A stretch of 64,000 bases of DNA, taken from contig NC_011420.2 in NCBI RefSeq assembly GCF_000016185.1, positions 124,001 through 188,000 of the forward strand, in the 5' to 3' direction. Within the stretch, counting starts at the first letter, position 1. Each line of letters opens with the position of its first letter. Below are positions 27,853-36,246 of the stretch, in pieces. Source of the stretch: Rhodospirillum centenum SW. Its GTDB lineage: Bacteria > Pseudomonadota > Alphaproteobacteria > Azospirillales > Azospirillaceae. The notes under the pieces are model-generated. The model ran no database searches. It was not told the DNA's origin and saw only the letters and a program-made list of their open reading frames with translations. The position numbers and the translations under genes are program-made.

Positions 27853-29086
27853 ATGTCGGAACCGATCCGCTTCTTCGAGGATCTGGACCCGCCCGCCCGT
27901 CAGCGTCTTCTGCGCCGGCTGGAGAAGGCCGGCCCGGACGGTCTGGTGCCGGTGGAGAACCTGCTGATCCGGCAGCATCTGCGGCCCGGGCTGCGCCGGT
28001 TGCGCCCGGAGCGGCAGCGCCAGCCGGCCCGGGTTCTCCTGCTGCCGGCGGAGCCGTTCCTCGTGGACGCCCCGGTATCGGGGCGGCTGCCCCTGATCCC
28101 CCGCGCCGTGCTGTCCCCCCTGATCCGGCGGCTGGCCGGTGCCGGGCTCCGACTGGACGGGGGGCGGTCGGACGGGGAAAGGCCGTTGGACTGGTCGCAG
28201 CCCCTGTCCGCGGCGGACGAACCCGCGGCGCGCCGGGTGCTGGCCGCCCATGTCGCCCGCGAGCGCGATGCCCTGGCGACCGTTGCCGCCACCGGGCTGG
28301 GCGGCGACATGGCCGGGGCGCGGCGGGCGGTGGCGGCGCTGGCCACCTGCCTGTGCCATGCCGACCGCATCGCCGGCTGGTGCGCGGACGTGCCGGCCGG
28401 GCCGATCCTCTGGATCGACGACCCGCTGGCGGACCTGCTGGCGGCGCAGTTCGCGCAGGCGGAACGGGCGGAGGACGGGCTCGGCACCCTGCTGCTCCTG
28501 CTCGTGGCCCGGCGCATGCAGAACCCGGCCCTGCTGCCGGCGGCGTTCGCCGCCCAGGCCCGCGCCTCTGCCGCCCTGGCCGCGGCCAGCAGTGCCGTGG
28601 TGGGAGAGATCGCGCCGGTCCTGGCGGCGGACGCCCTGGCCTTCCTGGACCGCCCGACGGTGCCGGAGGCGCTGGCCGGGATCGACTTCTTCCGGGTGCG
28701 GCACTGCTGACCTGCGCGGAGCTGTCCTGGCAGCCGCGCTGCCGTGGCCGGCCGGCTGGAGCATCTGCTGGGCCGGACCGCGACCCGGCGCGCTCCAGGC
28801 GGAACTGGCGGCGCTGCTGGACTCCGGCACGCCGTCCGTCGCCGCCGGGGAGATCGAGCGGTCGCTTCGGGAACTGGCGGCCCTGGCACGGCTGGACGGG
28901 CTGGACAGCCTGTCCGGGGCGCTCGCCCGGATTGAGGCCGACCTGATCGCGCGGCTGGAGCGCACCGCCGCGGCCGGCGGGCGGGCGATGGTCTACCACC
29001 TGCACCTGCTGGAACTGGCCGCCGGCAGCGACCGGGCCGACGAGGTGCGCCGGCGTCTGTGGCCGCGGACGCCCCCGTCCCCTTGA
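27853..29086 (+). pseudogene. Hypothetical gene with a disrupted reading frame near its 3' end
   Basis: The first part (27853-28710, 285 codons, MSEPIRFFEDLDPPARQRLLRRLEK onwards in two segments of helices) ends at a TGA. Strongly biased coding sequence continues in another frame to a TGA at 29084-29086. That stretch includes LQAELAALLDSGTPSVAAG, LARIEADLIARLERTAA and VYHLHLLELAAGS. It has no ATG/GTG/TTG of its own near its beginning, and between about 28690 and 28790 the best codon use switches frame more than once. I read this as one gene broken by indels, or a sequencing error cluster. Family unknown. Confidence 0.55.
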
Positions 29087-29095
29087 GCGGCGCCT

Positions 29096-30448
29096 CTACT
29101 CCTCCGGGAGCCCCGGCGGGCGGCGCCGGTGCCAGTCCGTCACCTGCTGGAAGGCGTGCGCCACGGCGACGGCCGCCTCCTCACCCCAGGGCAGAGCCAG
29201 CACCTGGAGCGAGACGGGCAGCCCCTCCCCGCTCTGCCCGCAGGGCAGCGCCACGGCCGGCAGGTCCAGCCAGTTCGCCATGCGGGTGAAGCTGCTGAAG
29301 GGCAGTGTCGTCTCGTCGGCCGTGTCCAGGGGCGGCGCCGTTACCGGCACGGTCGGCGTCAGCAGGGCGTCGAAATCCTGCATCCAGGCATGGAAGCGCC
29401 CCTGGTCGGCGGCGCGGGCTGCCAGCAGGCGGGCATGGTCCGCCTCGGTCGAGGATGCCGCCGCCTGCAACCGGGCCAGGGTGCCGGGGTCCATCTCCGG
29501 CGCGAAACGCTCCACGCGGTCCGACCAGCGCCGCCAGCCCTCCGCCCCGATCAGGCGGCCGGTCGGCTCGACGCAGGCACCGGGAGCGACGGCCGGTCGC
29601 ACCTCTTGCAGCCGGGCGCCCTGCCGCTCCAGGACGGACAGCGCCTCCAGATAGGCCGCACCCACCGGGTCCGCGACGCTGGCGAGGTCGGCGTCGCCCA
29701 GCACCGCCAGCCGGCAGCCCCGCACGGACCGGGCCAGCGCCGCCGCGGCCCCGAAGCCCGGTCGCTCCAGCGTTGCCGGGTCCGCCGGATCGGGACCCGC
29801 CATCGCCTCCAGCAGCGCGGCCGCCTCCGCCACGCTCCAGGCCATGGGGCCGACCGTATCGAGTGTGGGGCTGAGCGGGACGACGCCGGCGCGGCTCACC
29901 CGGCCGACCGTCGTCTTGATGCCGCTGATTCCGTTCAGCGCGCAGGGGATCCGGATGGAGCCGCCGGTGTCGCTGCCCAGCGCCATGTCCGCAAGTCCGG
30001 CCGCGACCGCCACGGCCGATCCGCTGCTGGACCCGCCCGGCACCCGCGCGACCGTCATGTCCCAGGGATTGCGGGGCGTCCCGGTGGCGCGGTTGATGCC
30101 CCAGGTGCCGAACGCCAGCTCCACCGTGGCCGCCTTGCCGAGGGGGATCATGCCGGCGCGCAGGAGATGGTCCAGTGCGGTAGCCGTGGCGGGTGCCTCA
30201 TCCACCACCGGCGTCCGGGCGCCGGCGGCGGTCGGCACGCCGCGCAGATCGAACAGGTCCTTGACCGCCAGGGTGCGGCCGGCGAGCGGTCCTGTCCCCG
30301 GCCCCCGCTCCAGCCGCCATGCCGCTTCGCGCGCCAGCTCCGGCAGGACCAGGGCGAAGGCCCGCAGCTCCCTGTCCAGCCGCCCGATCCGGGAAAGCTG
30401 TTCTTCGAGCCGCAGTACCGGCGGAATCCCCTCAACCCGATCCGTCAT
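29096..30448 (-). CDS. Amidase-signature family hydrolase
   Basis: 450 residues from ATG 30448; longer frames lack support. The amidase signature gives the Ser-cisSer-Lys triad: Lys63 in TLAVKDLFDLRG, Ser140 in VPGGSSSGSAVAVAAG and nucleophile Ser164 in LGSDTGGSIRIP. The 24-residue Ser-Ser spacing is as in FAAH and malonamidase. It probably hydrolyses an amide such as indoleacetamide, a carbamoyl compound or a similar small molecule. Gln-tRNA amidotransferase GatA is unlikely because gatB/gatC are absent here. It lies inside the fimbrial locus but reads against it. Confidence 0.85.
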   Translation of the reverse strand: MTDRVEGIPPVLRLEEQLSRIGRLDRELRAFALVLPELAREAAWRLERGPGTGPLAGRTLAVKDLFDLRGVPTAAGARTPVVDEAPATATALDHLLRAGMIPLGKAATVELAFGTWGINRATGTPRNPWDMTVARVPGGSSSGSAVAVAAGLADMALGSDTGGSIRIPCALNGISGIKTTVGRVSRAGVVPLSPTLDTVGPMAWSVAEAAALLEAMAGPDPADPATLERPGFGAAAALARSVRGCRLAVLGDADLASVADPVGAAYLEALSVLERQGARLQEVRPAVAPGACVEPTGRLIGAEGWRRWSDRVERFAPEMDPGTLARLQAAASSTEADHARLLAARAADQGRFHAWMQDFDALLTPTVPVTAPPLDTADETTLPFSSFTRMANWLDLPAVALPCGQSGEGLPVSLQVLALPWGEEAAVAVAHAFQQVTDWHRRRPPGLPEE

Positions 30449-30597
30449 CCGTCCCTGCCGTCCCTGGCCTTTGTCCGGCACGCACCATGTCCATGCCGGC
30501 CAGCGCTGGCAAGACCCGACCGGCATACCCCTTGCTTCGGACCAGGATCCGGCAGGATCGTGCAATCCGCCCCCGCCTCCGCTACTCTTCGGCCGCC

Positions 30598-31527
30598 ATG
30601 TTCTGCTCCCGCCTCCTCCACGTCACCCTGCTTGCTCTGCTGATCGCCGCCGTGACACCGGCTGCCCCGGCCGGGGCGAAGACCAGCAACTGCAAGCTGA
30701 AGCTGCGCGATCTGACCCGCATCGAGCCGCAGAGCGGCAGTTACGATCCCTTCGCCGGCACGCCGCCGCCGCAGTATCACCGTTTCGAGGTGCAGCACCT
30801 GAACGGCCCCGGCTGTGCCTTCGTCATCGGGGTGGATGCCGGTTCCAACGGCAGTCGCCAGATGGAAGAGGACGGCTACCGGCTGAGCTATGGCCTCTAC
30901 ATCGACGGGGCCCTGTCGCAGCCCCTGGCCGATGCCTACGGCTCGCCCAGCGGTCTGCTGTCGGGCTATGTCGAGGACACCAAGGGCCGTGACGCGGTCG
31001 AACTCCAGTTTTTCAGCATCATCCCCGCCGGACAGATGGTGCCGGCAGACACCTACCGCGACGAAGTGCGCTTCACCCTCTACGAGTGGGAGGACGGCAC
31101 CCCCGGGCGTATCCTGGACTCCCGCGACGTGCAGGTCCGGGCCAAGGTGCGCGAGGTGTTCCAGGCCTCGGTGCGCGTCGGCGGAATCTCCCGCCCCCTT
31201 GCCGGGGTCGCCGGGACGCTGGATCTGGGCGAACTATCCAATGGCGCGGCTACCACCTTCGATCTGGAAGTGTCGGGCAATGCCGGATACGATGTGTCGT
31301 TGGAGTCCGAGAACCGGGGCTATCTGGTGTCGCATGACGGGGGCGGTTCCATCCCCTACGGGCTGACGCTGGATGGACGGTCGGTTTCGCTGCAACGGTC
31401 GGTGACCCTGGGGTTCGGGGGCAGCGGTACCGCGCAGCACGGTCTGACGGTCACGGTGCCGGCGGCGTCAAATGCGCTGGCGGGCACTTATCGGGATAAT
31501 CTCGTCCTGACGGTGTCGGCCCGCTAG
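30598..31527 (+). CDS. Spore coat U-like fimbrial subunit, long form (probable tip protein)
   Basis: 309 residues with a signal peptide (LLALLIAAVTPAAPAGA, cleavage near 27) and an early Cys (SNCKLKLRDL). The C-terminal third, from VREVFQASVRVGGISRPLAG to the terminal GTYRDNLVLTVSAR, matches the SCPU beta-sandwich ending used by chaperone-usher subunits. The extra N-terminal domain (about 30-190) suggests a two-domain tip adhesin. It starts 150 bp from the divergent amidase. The ligand is unknown. Confidence 0.72.
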   Translation: MFCSRLLHVTLLALLIAAVTPAAPAGAKTSNCKLKLRDLTRIEPQSGSYDPFAGTPPPQYHRFEVQHLNGPGCAFVIGVDAGSNGSRQMEEDGYRLSYGLYIDGALSQPLADAYGSPSGLLSGYVEDTKGRDAVELQFFSIIPAGQMVPADTYRDEVRFTLYEWEDGTPGRILDSRDVQVRAKVREVFQASVRVGGISRPLAGVAGTLDLGELSNGAATTFDLEVSGNAGYDVSLESENRGYLVSHDGGGSIPYGLTLDGRSVSLQRSVTLGFGGSGTAQHGLTVTVPAASNALAGTYRDNLVLTVSAR

Positions 31528-31561
31528 GGACTGCACCGGCCGCCGGGGTGGCGGCATCGGG

Positions 31562-32146
31562 ATGATGGCGGAGGGTAGGATGCGGGGTCGATTCGCAAAG
31601 CGCATCGGGCCGGCGCCAGGAACGGGAATGACCGTTGCCACGGCTCCGTCCAGGTGGGGGAGAGGCATCACTGCCGCCAGGACAAGGGGCACAGCGGGGG
31701 TTACAGCGGGCGTCGTCGCCGCGGCCCTTCTGGGGGCGCCTGCGATGGCCGGCGCCGCGGAGCGCGGGCAGATCACCCTGCGCGGCACGGTTCCCGCCGT
31801 CTGTACGGTCGCGCTGAGCGCATCCAGCGCCACGCTGGAGGTGGTCCGCGGGCAGTCAGCAACACCCGTCGCCACGGTCGAGGAGCGGTGCAACGCCGCC
31901 GCCGGCTATACGGTCAGCGTCACCTCACGCAACGGCGGCCAGCTCCGTCAGGAGGGCGCGGCGTCCGGCGTCAGTTACGCCGTGAGCTACGATCAGGTGA
32001 GCAGCAACAGCGGCGCCCTTGTCGCCGTGCGTACCCCGACGGGGGCGGCACGGGTCGGCACGCTGGCGGTGGAGGTTCCGGCAAGTCCGGAAGCCGCGGC
32101 CGGTGACTATGTGGACGTTCTGACCGTCAGCATTTCTGCCAGGTAG
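31562..32146 (+). CDS. Spore coat U-like fimbrial subunit
   Basis: 194 residues in the frame from ATG 31562; ATG 31628 is another candidate. The hydrophobic segment ending AGA-AERGQITLRGTV gives the signal peptide. The mature part is a pilin-type fold with two cysteines (AVCTVALS, EERCNAAAGYTVSV) and the family ending AAGDYVDVLTVSISAR. It resembles the pilin at 32375-32842 in length and pattern, so it is likely a minor subunit. It lies 34 bp after the long subunit gene, forming an operon. Confidence 0.72.
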   Translation: MMAEGRMRGRFAKRIGPAPGTGMTVATAPSRWGRGITAARTRGTAGVTAGVVAAALLGAPAMAGAAERGQITLRGTVPAVCTVALSASSATLEVVRGQSATPVATVEERCNAAAGYTVSVTSRNGGQLRQEGAASGVSYAVSYDQVSSNSGALVAVRTPTGAARVGTLAVEVPASPEAAAGDYVDVLTVSISAR

Positions 32147-32374
32147 ACCGGCCTTCCCCACACGGGAGGGGGGCCCGACGCCCGTTCTCCGGTCGTGGGA
32201 AAAACGGCGCGGAGGAGGGTGGTCCCCCGCGCCGATCGAGTTGGCGCGTTTGCCCCGAACCGATGAAAGGGCCCGGCCGCGCTGGGCCGGCAGTCCTGGC
32301 GGGTTTGCTCCGGATGAGCCCCGCCTGGAGCCCTGCGCCCCCGGGCTTTTCCCGGAGGCTGAACCGTGCGCCCG

Positions 32375-32842
32375 TCAGCGGGCGGCGATGGTGATGGTCA
32401 GCGTGTCGGCGTAGTCGCCGGCGATGTACTGGGCCGACGCCGGGATGGTCACGTTGACCGACGAAACCTTGTTGAACTGGGCCTGGCTGCGCAGGATCTC
32501 CAGCGAACCGGCATTGCCGGACTGACCGTCATAGATCGTGGTGTACATGATGGGGCTGGTGCCCGCGGCGCCGGAAACCAGCTTGCCGGCATTGGCGGAG
32601 CCCACGGTGATCTTGTAGCCGTTGCCGCGGTTGCAGGTCTCGGTGACGGTGCCGACCTGCTTGTTCGTCTCGCCCCCGCTGATGTTCAGCGCCTGGTTCA
32701 GGTCCGTGACCGAGACCGAGCAGTTCACGGCGACGGTGCCGCGGAGCTGGATGGTGCTGCCGGACTGAGCGGCGGCGGCGACCGAAGCGGTGGCGGCGGT
32801 GGCGACCAGGGTGGCGAAGGCAATGCGGGTGAGGGTCTGCAT
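32375..32842 (-). CDS. Spore coat U-like major pilin subunit
   Basis: 155 residues from ATG 32842, with GGAG six bases upstream. The signal peptide ends SVAAA-AQSGSTIQLRGTV. The mature protein has a disulfide pair (VNCSVSVTDL, ETCNRGNGYKITV) and the SCPU terminal strand IAGDYADTLTITIAAR, which would serve as donor strand region. Simple composition and small size suit a major shaft subunit. It is convergent with the 31562 gene and divergent from the sigma54 activator. An unusually AT-rich 255-bp region with a sigma54-like element lies upstream. Confidence 0.78.
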   Translation of the reverse strand: MQTLTRIAFATLVATAATASVAAAAQSGSTIQLRGTVAVNCSVSVTDLNQALNISGGETNKQVGTVTETCNRGNGYKITVGSANAGKLVSGAAGTSPIMYTTIYDGQSGNAGSLEILRSQAQFNKVSSVNVTIPASAQYIAGDYADTLTITIAAR

Positions 32843-32995
32843 GATCGTCTCCATCGGTTCACGGCCGTTCGGCCATCGTTTGTCTTGCCCGATAACAAGC
32901 AAACCAGATGCCATTCGATCATTGTGTCGGACCGAAACTGTAACTCCTTGTCATAAAAGGATTTTTCAAAATACCGCGAAAGCGGTGTTGCGAAA

Positions 32996-33011
32996 TGCAG
33001 CGATGGCGCCG
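32996..33011 (-). promoter_or_regulatory. Candidate sigma54 (-24/-12) element upstream of the pilin gene
   Basis: Read on the minus strand the site is CGGCGC-CATCG-CTGCA, close to the consensus TGGCAC-N5-TTGCA. It keeps the GG and GC dinucleotides at the required 10-bp spacing. It is about 155 bp upstream of the pilin ATG, in an AT-rich gap whose other side is a sigma54 activator gene. A perfect ACCGC-GAAA-GCGGT hairpin lies at 32973-32986, downstream of it. Confidence 0.4.
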
Positions 33012-33097
33012 CAAGACGTTATGAATTTTAGCATTGCATTTTTCAACTATCTGAATGGCTATTGCACTCCGCAATGCCCTCGGCCATACTCCTTTCG

Positions 33098-34738
33098 ATG
33101 GCACGAGACCCCCACCGTATCCTGATCGTCGAACCGTCGGCGGCGTTGGCCCAGGCCTTCGTCACGGCGCTGCGCCGTGACGGCCATGCGCTCGATCAGG
33201 CCGACAGCATCGCCGCCGCCCTCGACCGGCTGGCGGCGGCACCGGCCGACCTGGTGCTGCTGAACCTCCAGGTGACCGACCGGCCCGGTCTCGACGGCCT
33301 GAAGGCCCTGTGCGACCGGGCGGCGCGCATCATCGCGCTGACCGCGCAGGGCTCCGTCCAGGCGGCGGTCGAAATCATGCGGGCCGGGGCGGTGGACGTG
33401 CTGCTGCTCCCGGTGGGGACGGAGAAGCTGCGTGGTGCCGTCACGGCCGCGCTGGAAGCCGGGCCGCCGCGCCTCCAGGGATCGGTCGGACCTCTCCAGT
33501 CCGCCCCCCCTTCCCCGCTGCCCGGCCCGGCCGCGCCGGCCGCAGCACCGGCGGGGGAACCGCTCGGCTATCTCGGCTTCATCGGCCTGTCGCCGCAGAT
33601 GCAGGCCGTCTACCGGATGATCGACGCCGCGGCGCCCAGCAAGGCGACCGTCTTCATCACCGGGGAGAGCGGCACCGGCAAGGAGGTCTGCGCCGAATCC
33701 ATCCACCGCCGGAGTCCCCGCACCGGCGGTCCCTTCGTGGCGATCAACTGTGCCGCCATCCCGAAGGACCTGATGGAGAGCGAGATCTTCGGCCATGTGA
33801 AGGGCGCCTTCACCGGGGCCACGGCGGACCATGCCGGCGCCGCCCTCCAGGCCCATGGCGGCACCCTGTTCCTGGACGAGATCTGCGAGATGGATCTGGC
33901 GCTGCAGGCCAAGCTGCTGCGCTTCCTCCAGACGGGCATGGTCAAGAAGGTGGGCAGCGAGAAGCTGGAGCCGGTCGATGTCCGCATCGTCTGCGCCACC
34001 AACCGCGACCCCTATGCCGAGGTGCAGGCCGGGCGCTTCCGCGAGGACCTGTTCTACCGTCTCCAGGTCATCTCCATCGAGCTGCCGCCCCTGCGCGACC
34101 GCGGCGACGACGTGCTGCTGATTGCCCGCCAGTTCCTGATCCGCTTCAACCAGGAGGAGCGCAAGCGCTTCCGCGGCTTCAGCCTGGAGGCCGAACGCAT
34201 CCTGCGCGACTATGCCTGGCCGGGGAACGTGCGCCAGCTCCACAACGTCGTGCGCAACGTCGTGGTGCTGAACGAGGGGGAGGAGATCCAGCCCTTCATG
34301 CTGCCCCCGCCCTTGAACAAGCCGACCATGATCGTGCCGCCGATGCTGTCGGACCCGCGCTGGGCGGCGGTGGCCGGTCCCCTGGCCTTCCAGTTCGGTG
34401 GCGGGCCGAAGCCGCCGGGGCTGCCGACCATGCCGGGCCTGCCCGGCTTCCCCCCGGCTCCGGCCCCGGCCGATCCCGTCCCGCAGCCCGACCGGGAGAC
34501 GGCCGCCGTCCCGGCACCGCCCGACCCGGTTCCGGCCCCCGCACCGCAGTCGCTGGCGGCCGCCTTTCCACCGGAAGCGCCGGAGCGGCGCATCCGGCCC
34601 CTCTGGCAGGTGGAACAGGACGCCATCGACGAGGCGATCCGCCTGTGCGGCGGCAACATCACCCGTGCCGCCGCCCTGCTGGAGATCAACCCCTGCACCA
34701 TCTACCGGCGCCGGCAGCGCAAACGGGCCGCTCTCTAG
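33098..34738 (+). CDS. Sigma54-dependent transcriptional activator with degenerate receiver domain
   Basis: 546 residues from ATG 33098; ATG 33074 and TTG 33062 are in frame. The N-terminal CheY-like domain (about 5-120) has lost its phosphorylation chemistry. The acidic pair is Glu-Pro (VEPS), the acceptor Asp is Asn56 in LVLLNLQ, and the conserved Lys is Leu104. The AAA+ domain is intact: Walker A GESGTGKE 189-196, GAFTGA 236-241 for sigma54 contact, GGTLFLDEI Walker B and the WPGNVRQL helix. A Pro-rich linker and a Fis-type HTH ([19 protein letters not shown]) follow. It likely controls the adjacent pilin gene. Confidence 0.88.
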   Translation: MARDPHRILIVEPSAALAQAFVTALRRDGHALDQADSIAAALDRLAAAPADLVLLNLQVTDRPGLDGLKALCDRAARIIALTAQGSVQAAVEIMRAGAVDVLLLPVGTEKLRGAVTAALEAGPPRLQGSVGPLQSAPPSPLPGPAAPAAAPAGEPLGYLGFIGLSPQMQAVYRMIDAAAPSKATVFITGESGTGKEVCAESIHRRSPRTGGPFVAINCAAIPKDLMESEIFGHVKGAFTGATADHAGAALQAHGGTLFLDEICEMDLALQAKLLRFLQTGMVKKVGSEKLEPVDVRIVCATNRDPYAEVQAGRFREDLFYRLQVISIELPPLRDRGDDVLLIARQFLIRFNQEERKRFRGFSLEAERILRDYAWPGNVRQLHNVVRNVVVLNEGEEIQPFMLPPPLNKPTMIVPPMLSDPRWAAVAGPLAFQFGGGPKPPGLPTMPGLPGFPPAPAPADPVPQPDRETAAVPAPPDPVPAPAPQSLAAAFPPEAPERRIRPLWQVEQDAIDEAIRLCGGNITRAAALLEINPCTIYRRRQRKRAAL

Positions 34739-34758
34739 GCCAGGACGAAGGATTGGCG

Positions 34759-35079
34759 ATGATCACCGAGATCCGGCACATCATCTTCTCCAACGACGAG
34801 CTGAAGCTCGTCTTTCAGACGGTGCCGCTCGATGGCTTCGACCCGGCCCGCAGGATCACCCGCATCGAGGTGATGGAAGGTCCGCCGCCGTCGGTCCGCA
34901 TCCGCAGCGAGGCGCCGGGAGGACCCCCGTCCGAACTGGACGTGGAGGCCTACCAGCTCGCCCGGCTGATCGTCAGCTACTGCCGCGACAAGCGCATCCC
35001 GCTGCCCAAGGACGCGCTGAAGACCCTGCATGCCCAGGGCGAGCAGCTCTGCTTCAGCATCATGAGCACGCTGGGCTGA
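34759..35079 (+). CDS. Small hypothetical protein following the sigma54 activator
   Basis: 106 residues from ATG 34759, 20 bp after the activator stop, so very likely co-transcribed. I recognise no family. It has no signal peptide or membrane segment. The N-terminal half reads as beta strands (ITEIRHIIFSNDELKLVFQ, ITRIEVMEG, SVRIRSEA) and the C-terminal half as helix (VEAYQLARLIVSYCRDK, ALKTLHAQGEQL). Position suggests a partner or modulator of the activator, but this is speculation. Confidence 0.65.
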   Translation: MITEIRHIIFSNDELKLVFQTVPLDGFDPARRITRIEVMEGPPPSVRIRSEAPGGPPSELDVEAYQLARLIVSYCRDKRIPLPKDALKTLHAQGEQLCFSIMSTLG

Positions 35080-35080
35080 G

Positions 35081-35395
35081 TCAGGGAGCGGCGATTTCCG
35101 GCTTGCCGCGCTGCGCCAGCAGCATGTTCACCGCCTCCACCATCAGCGCCTGGACGGAGGTGTCCTCGTCCAGCGCAAGCTGGCGCAGCAGCTTGCGTCC
35201 CTCCGGCGAGAGATGGACCGTGACCGGGGCGGTGCCGTTGCGGCTGGGGGGGGGCACGTACCGCCGCTCCTCCGGCGGATTGGCGGCGGCCGCCAGGGCG
35301 GCAGGATCAGGGCGTTTGGCTTCGGCGGCCTTCGGCACCGCCTTGGACCCCGCCGCCGCCTTCAGGGCCGCCCCGAGTGCTGGACGCTTCGCCAT
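35081..35395 (-). CDS. Ribbon-helix-helix DNA-binding protein (probable ParA partner)
   Basis: 104 residues. A basic, Ala/Pro-rich N-terminal half (about 1-52) is followed by a C-terminal ribbon-helix-helix (APVTVHLSPEGRKLLRQLA then DEDTSVQALMVEAVNMLL). This is the MetJ/Arc fold used by small centromere-binding proteins such as ParG and omega, and by antitoxins. The flexible positively charged tail in front of an RHH is typical of ParA-stimulating partners. The gene lies just after parA on the same strand. Tandem 8-bp repeats stand 47-78 bp upstream of its ATG, overlapping its likely promoter. Confidence 0.78.
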   Translation of the reverse strand: MAKRPALGAALKAAAGSKAVPKAAEAKRPDPAALAAAANPPEERRYVPPPSRNGTAPVTVHLSPEGRKLLRQLALDEDTSVQALMVEAVNMLLAQRGKPEIAAP

Positions 35396-35441
35396 CCTGT
35401 CCGTCTCCCTCCTGATTTCAGTCGGACGATCCTAGCAGCCC

Positions 35442-35473
35442 GCATGCCGGCGTGCCAGCATGGCAGCCTGCCA
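35442..35473. repeat. Array A: four tandem octamers between parA and the RHH gene
   Basis: Octamers GCATGCCG, GCGTGCCA, GCATGGCA and GCCTGCCA follow each other without spacers (consensus GCATGCCA). They include the dyad TGCCA-GCA-TGGCA at 35453-35465. A likely -10 of the RHH gene (TAGGAT on the minus strand, 35429-35434) lies beside it, with the -35 position inside the array. This is consistent with an autoregulatory operator and/or centromere-like site. Confidence 0.7.
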
Positions 35474-35524
35474 TCGGTCCATCCTTCCCGGTGGCCGCAC
35501 ACCGTCGGCCCTGTCCCGGTAGTG

Positions 35525-36154
35525 TCAGGCGGCGCCCAGCCGCTTCGCCACCCACTTCCGCAGCGCCTTCACCTCGGTCGCGGCCGTGCCCTCCGGCTCG
35601 AACTCCGTAACGCCCTGGCTGGCGATGGCGGCATAGCCGAAGGCGGCGCGGTTGCCGATGGTGACCGGCGCCGTCTCCAGCCCCAGTTCCTCCAGGGCGG
35701 TGCGGGCCTCCTGCACCTTGGGGCCGCGCACGGGTACGGCGTTCAGTACGGCGGTCGGCTGCTTCTTGGCGACGCCGATCATCTCCACCGTGTTCGCCAT
35801 GGCGCGCAGGTCGAAGATCTCCGGCCGCAGCGGCATCAGGATGAGGTCCGCCGCCTTGGCCGCGGCCAGGGCCGCCGCCTCGGAATGCGGGGCCGTGTCG
35901 ATGATGACGATGTCGGCCCGGTTGTCGCGCGCCGCCTGCAATACCGCCTGCAGTCTGCCATGCTGGCAGGACAGCACGGACAGTTCGTCCTCGTCCTCGC
36001 GCTGGTCGCTCCAGGCGGTGGCAGTCGCCTGCGGATCGAGGTCGAGGACGACCACGGTCTTGCGCGCCTCGCGGAACGCCACGGCCAGATTGAGGGCGAT
36101 CGTCGTCTTGCCCGTGCCGCCTTTGGTGCTGATGAGCGAAAGCACCTTCGTCAT
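35525..36154 (-). CDS. parA: ParA-family partition ATPase
   Basis: 209 residues from ATG 36154; the longer frame to 36289 runs through repeat sequence. The deviant Walker A is KGGTGKTT at 11-18 (SLISTKGGTGKTTIALNLA), then VVVLDLDPQATATAW (A') and IVIIDTAPHSEAAAL (Walker B), as in small type Ib ParA/Soj ATPases without an N-terminal HTH. LMPLRPEIFDLRAM follows. It would form ATP-dependent nonspecific DNA-bound gradients and be stimulated by a partner, here the RHH protein. Cargo unknown. It carries a copy of the TGCCA dyad inside its coding sequence. Confidence 0.88.
   Translation of the reverse strand: MTKVLSLISTKGGTGKTTIALNLAVAFREARKTVVVLDLDPQATATAWSDQREDEDELSVLSCQHGRLQAVLQAARDNRADIVIIDTAPHSEAAALAAAKAADLILMPLRPEIFDLRAMANTVEMIGVAKKQPTAVLNAVPVRGPKVQEARTALEELGLETAPVTIGNRAAFGYAAIASQGVTEFEPEGTAATEVKALRKWVAKRLGAA
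35956..35968. repeat. Third copy of the TGCCA dyad, inside parA
   Basis: TGCCATGCTGGCA is the exact reverse complement of the 13-bp dyad in array A. It falls in codons for CQHGR, so it may be chance, but it lies midway between the two arrays. Confidence 0.4.
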
Positions 36155-36186
36155 GGTCCCCCTCCCGCCGTCGCGGCAGCGTCGCG

Positions 36187-36246
36187 GCATGGCACCGGGC
36201 GCCCCGGGAGGCCACCATGCCAGCATGGCTTCATGCCACCCTGCCG
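36187..36246. repeat. Array B: tandem octamers upstream of parA
   Basis: Octamers CCATGCCA, GCATGGCT, TCATGCCA and CCCTGCCG lie in tandem at 36215-36246, and an isolated GCATGGCA at 36187-36194. The dyad TGCCA-GCA-TGGCT (36218-36230) differs by one base from that in array A. The array is 61-92 bp upstream of the parA ATG, where an operator would sit. Confidence 0.68.
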
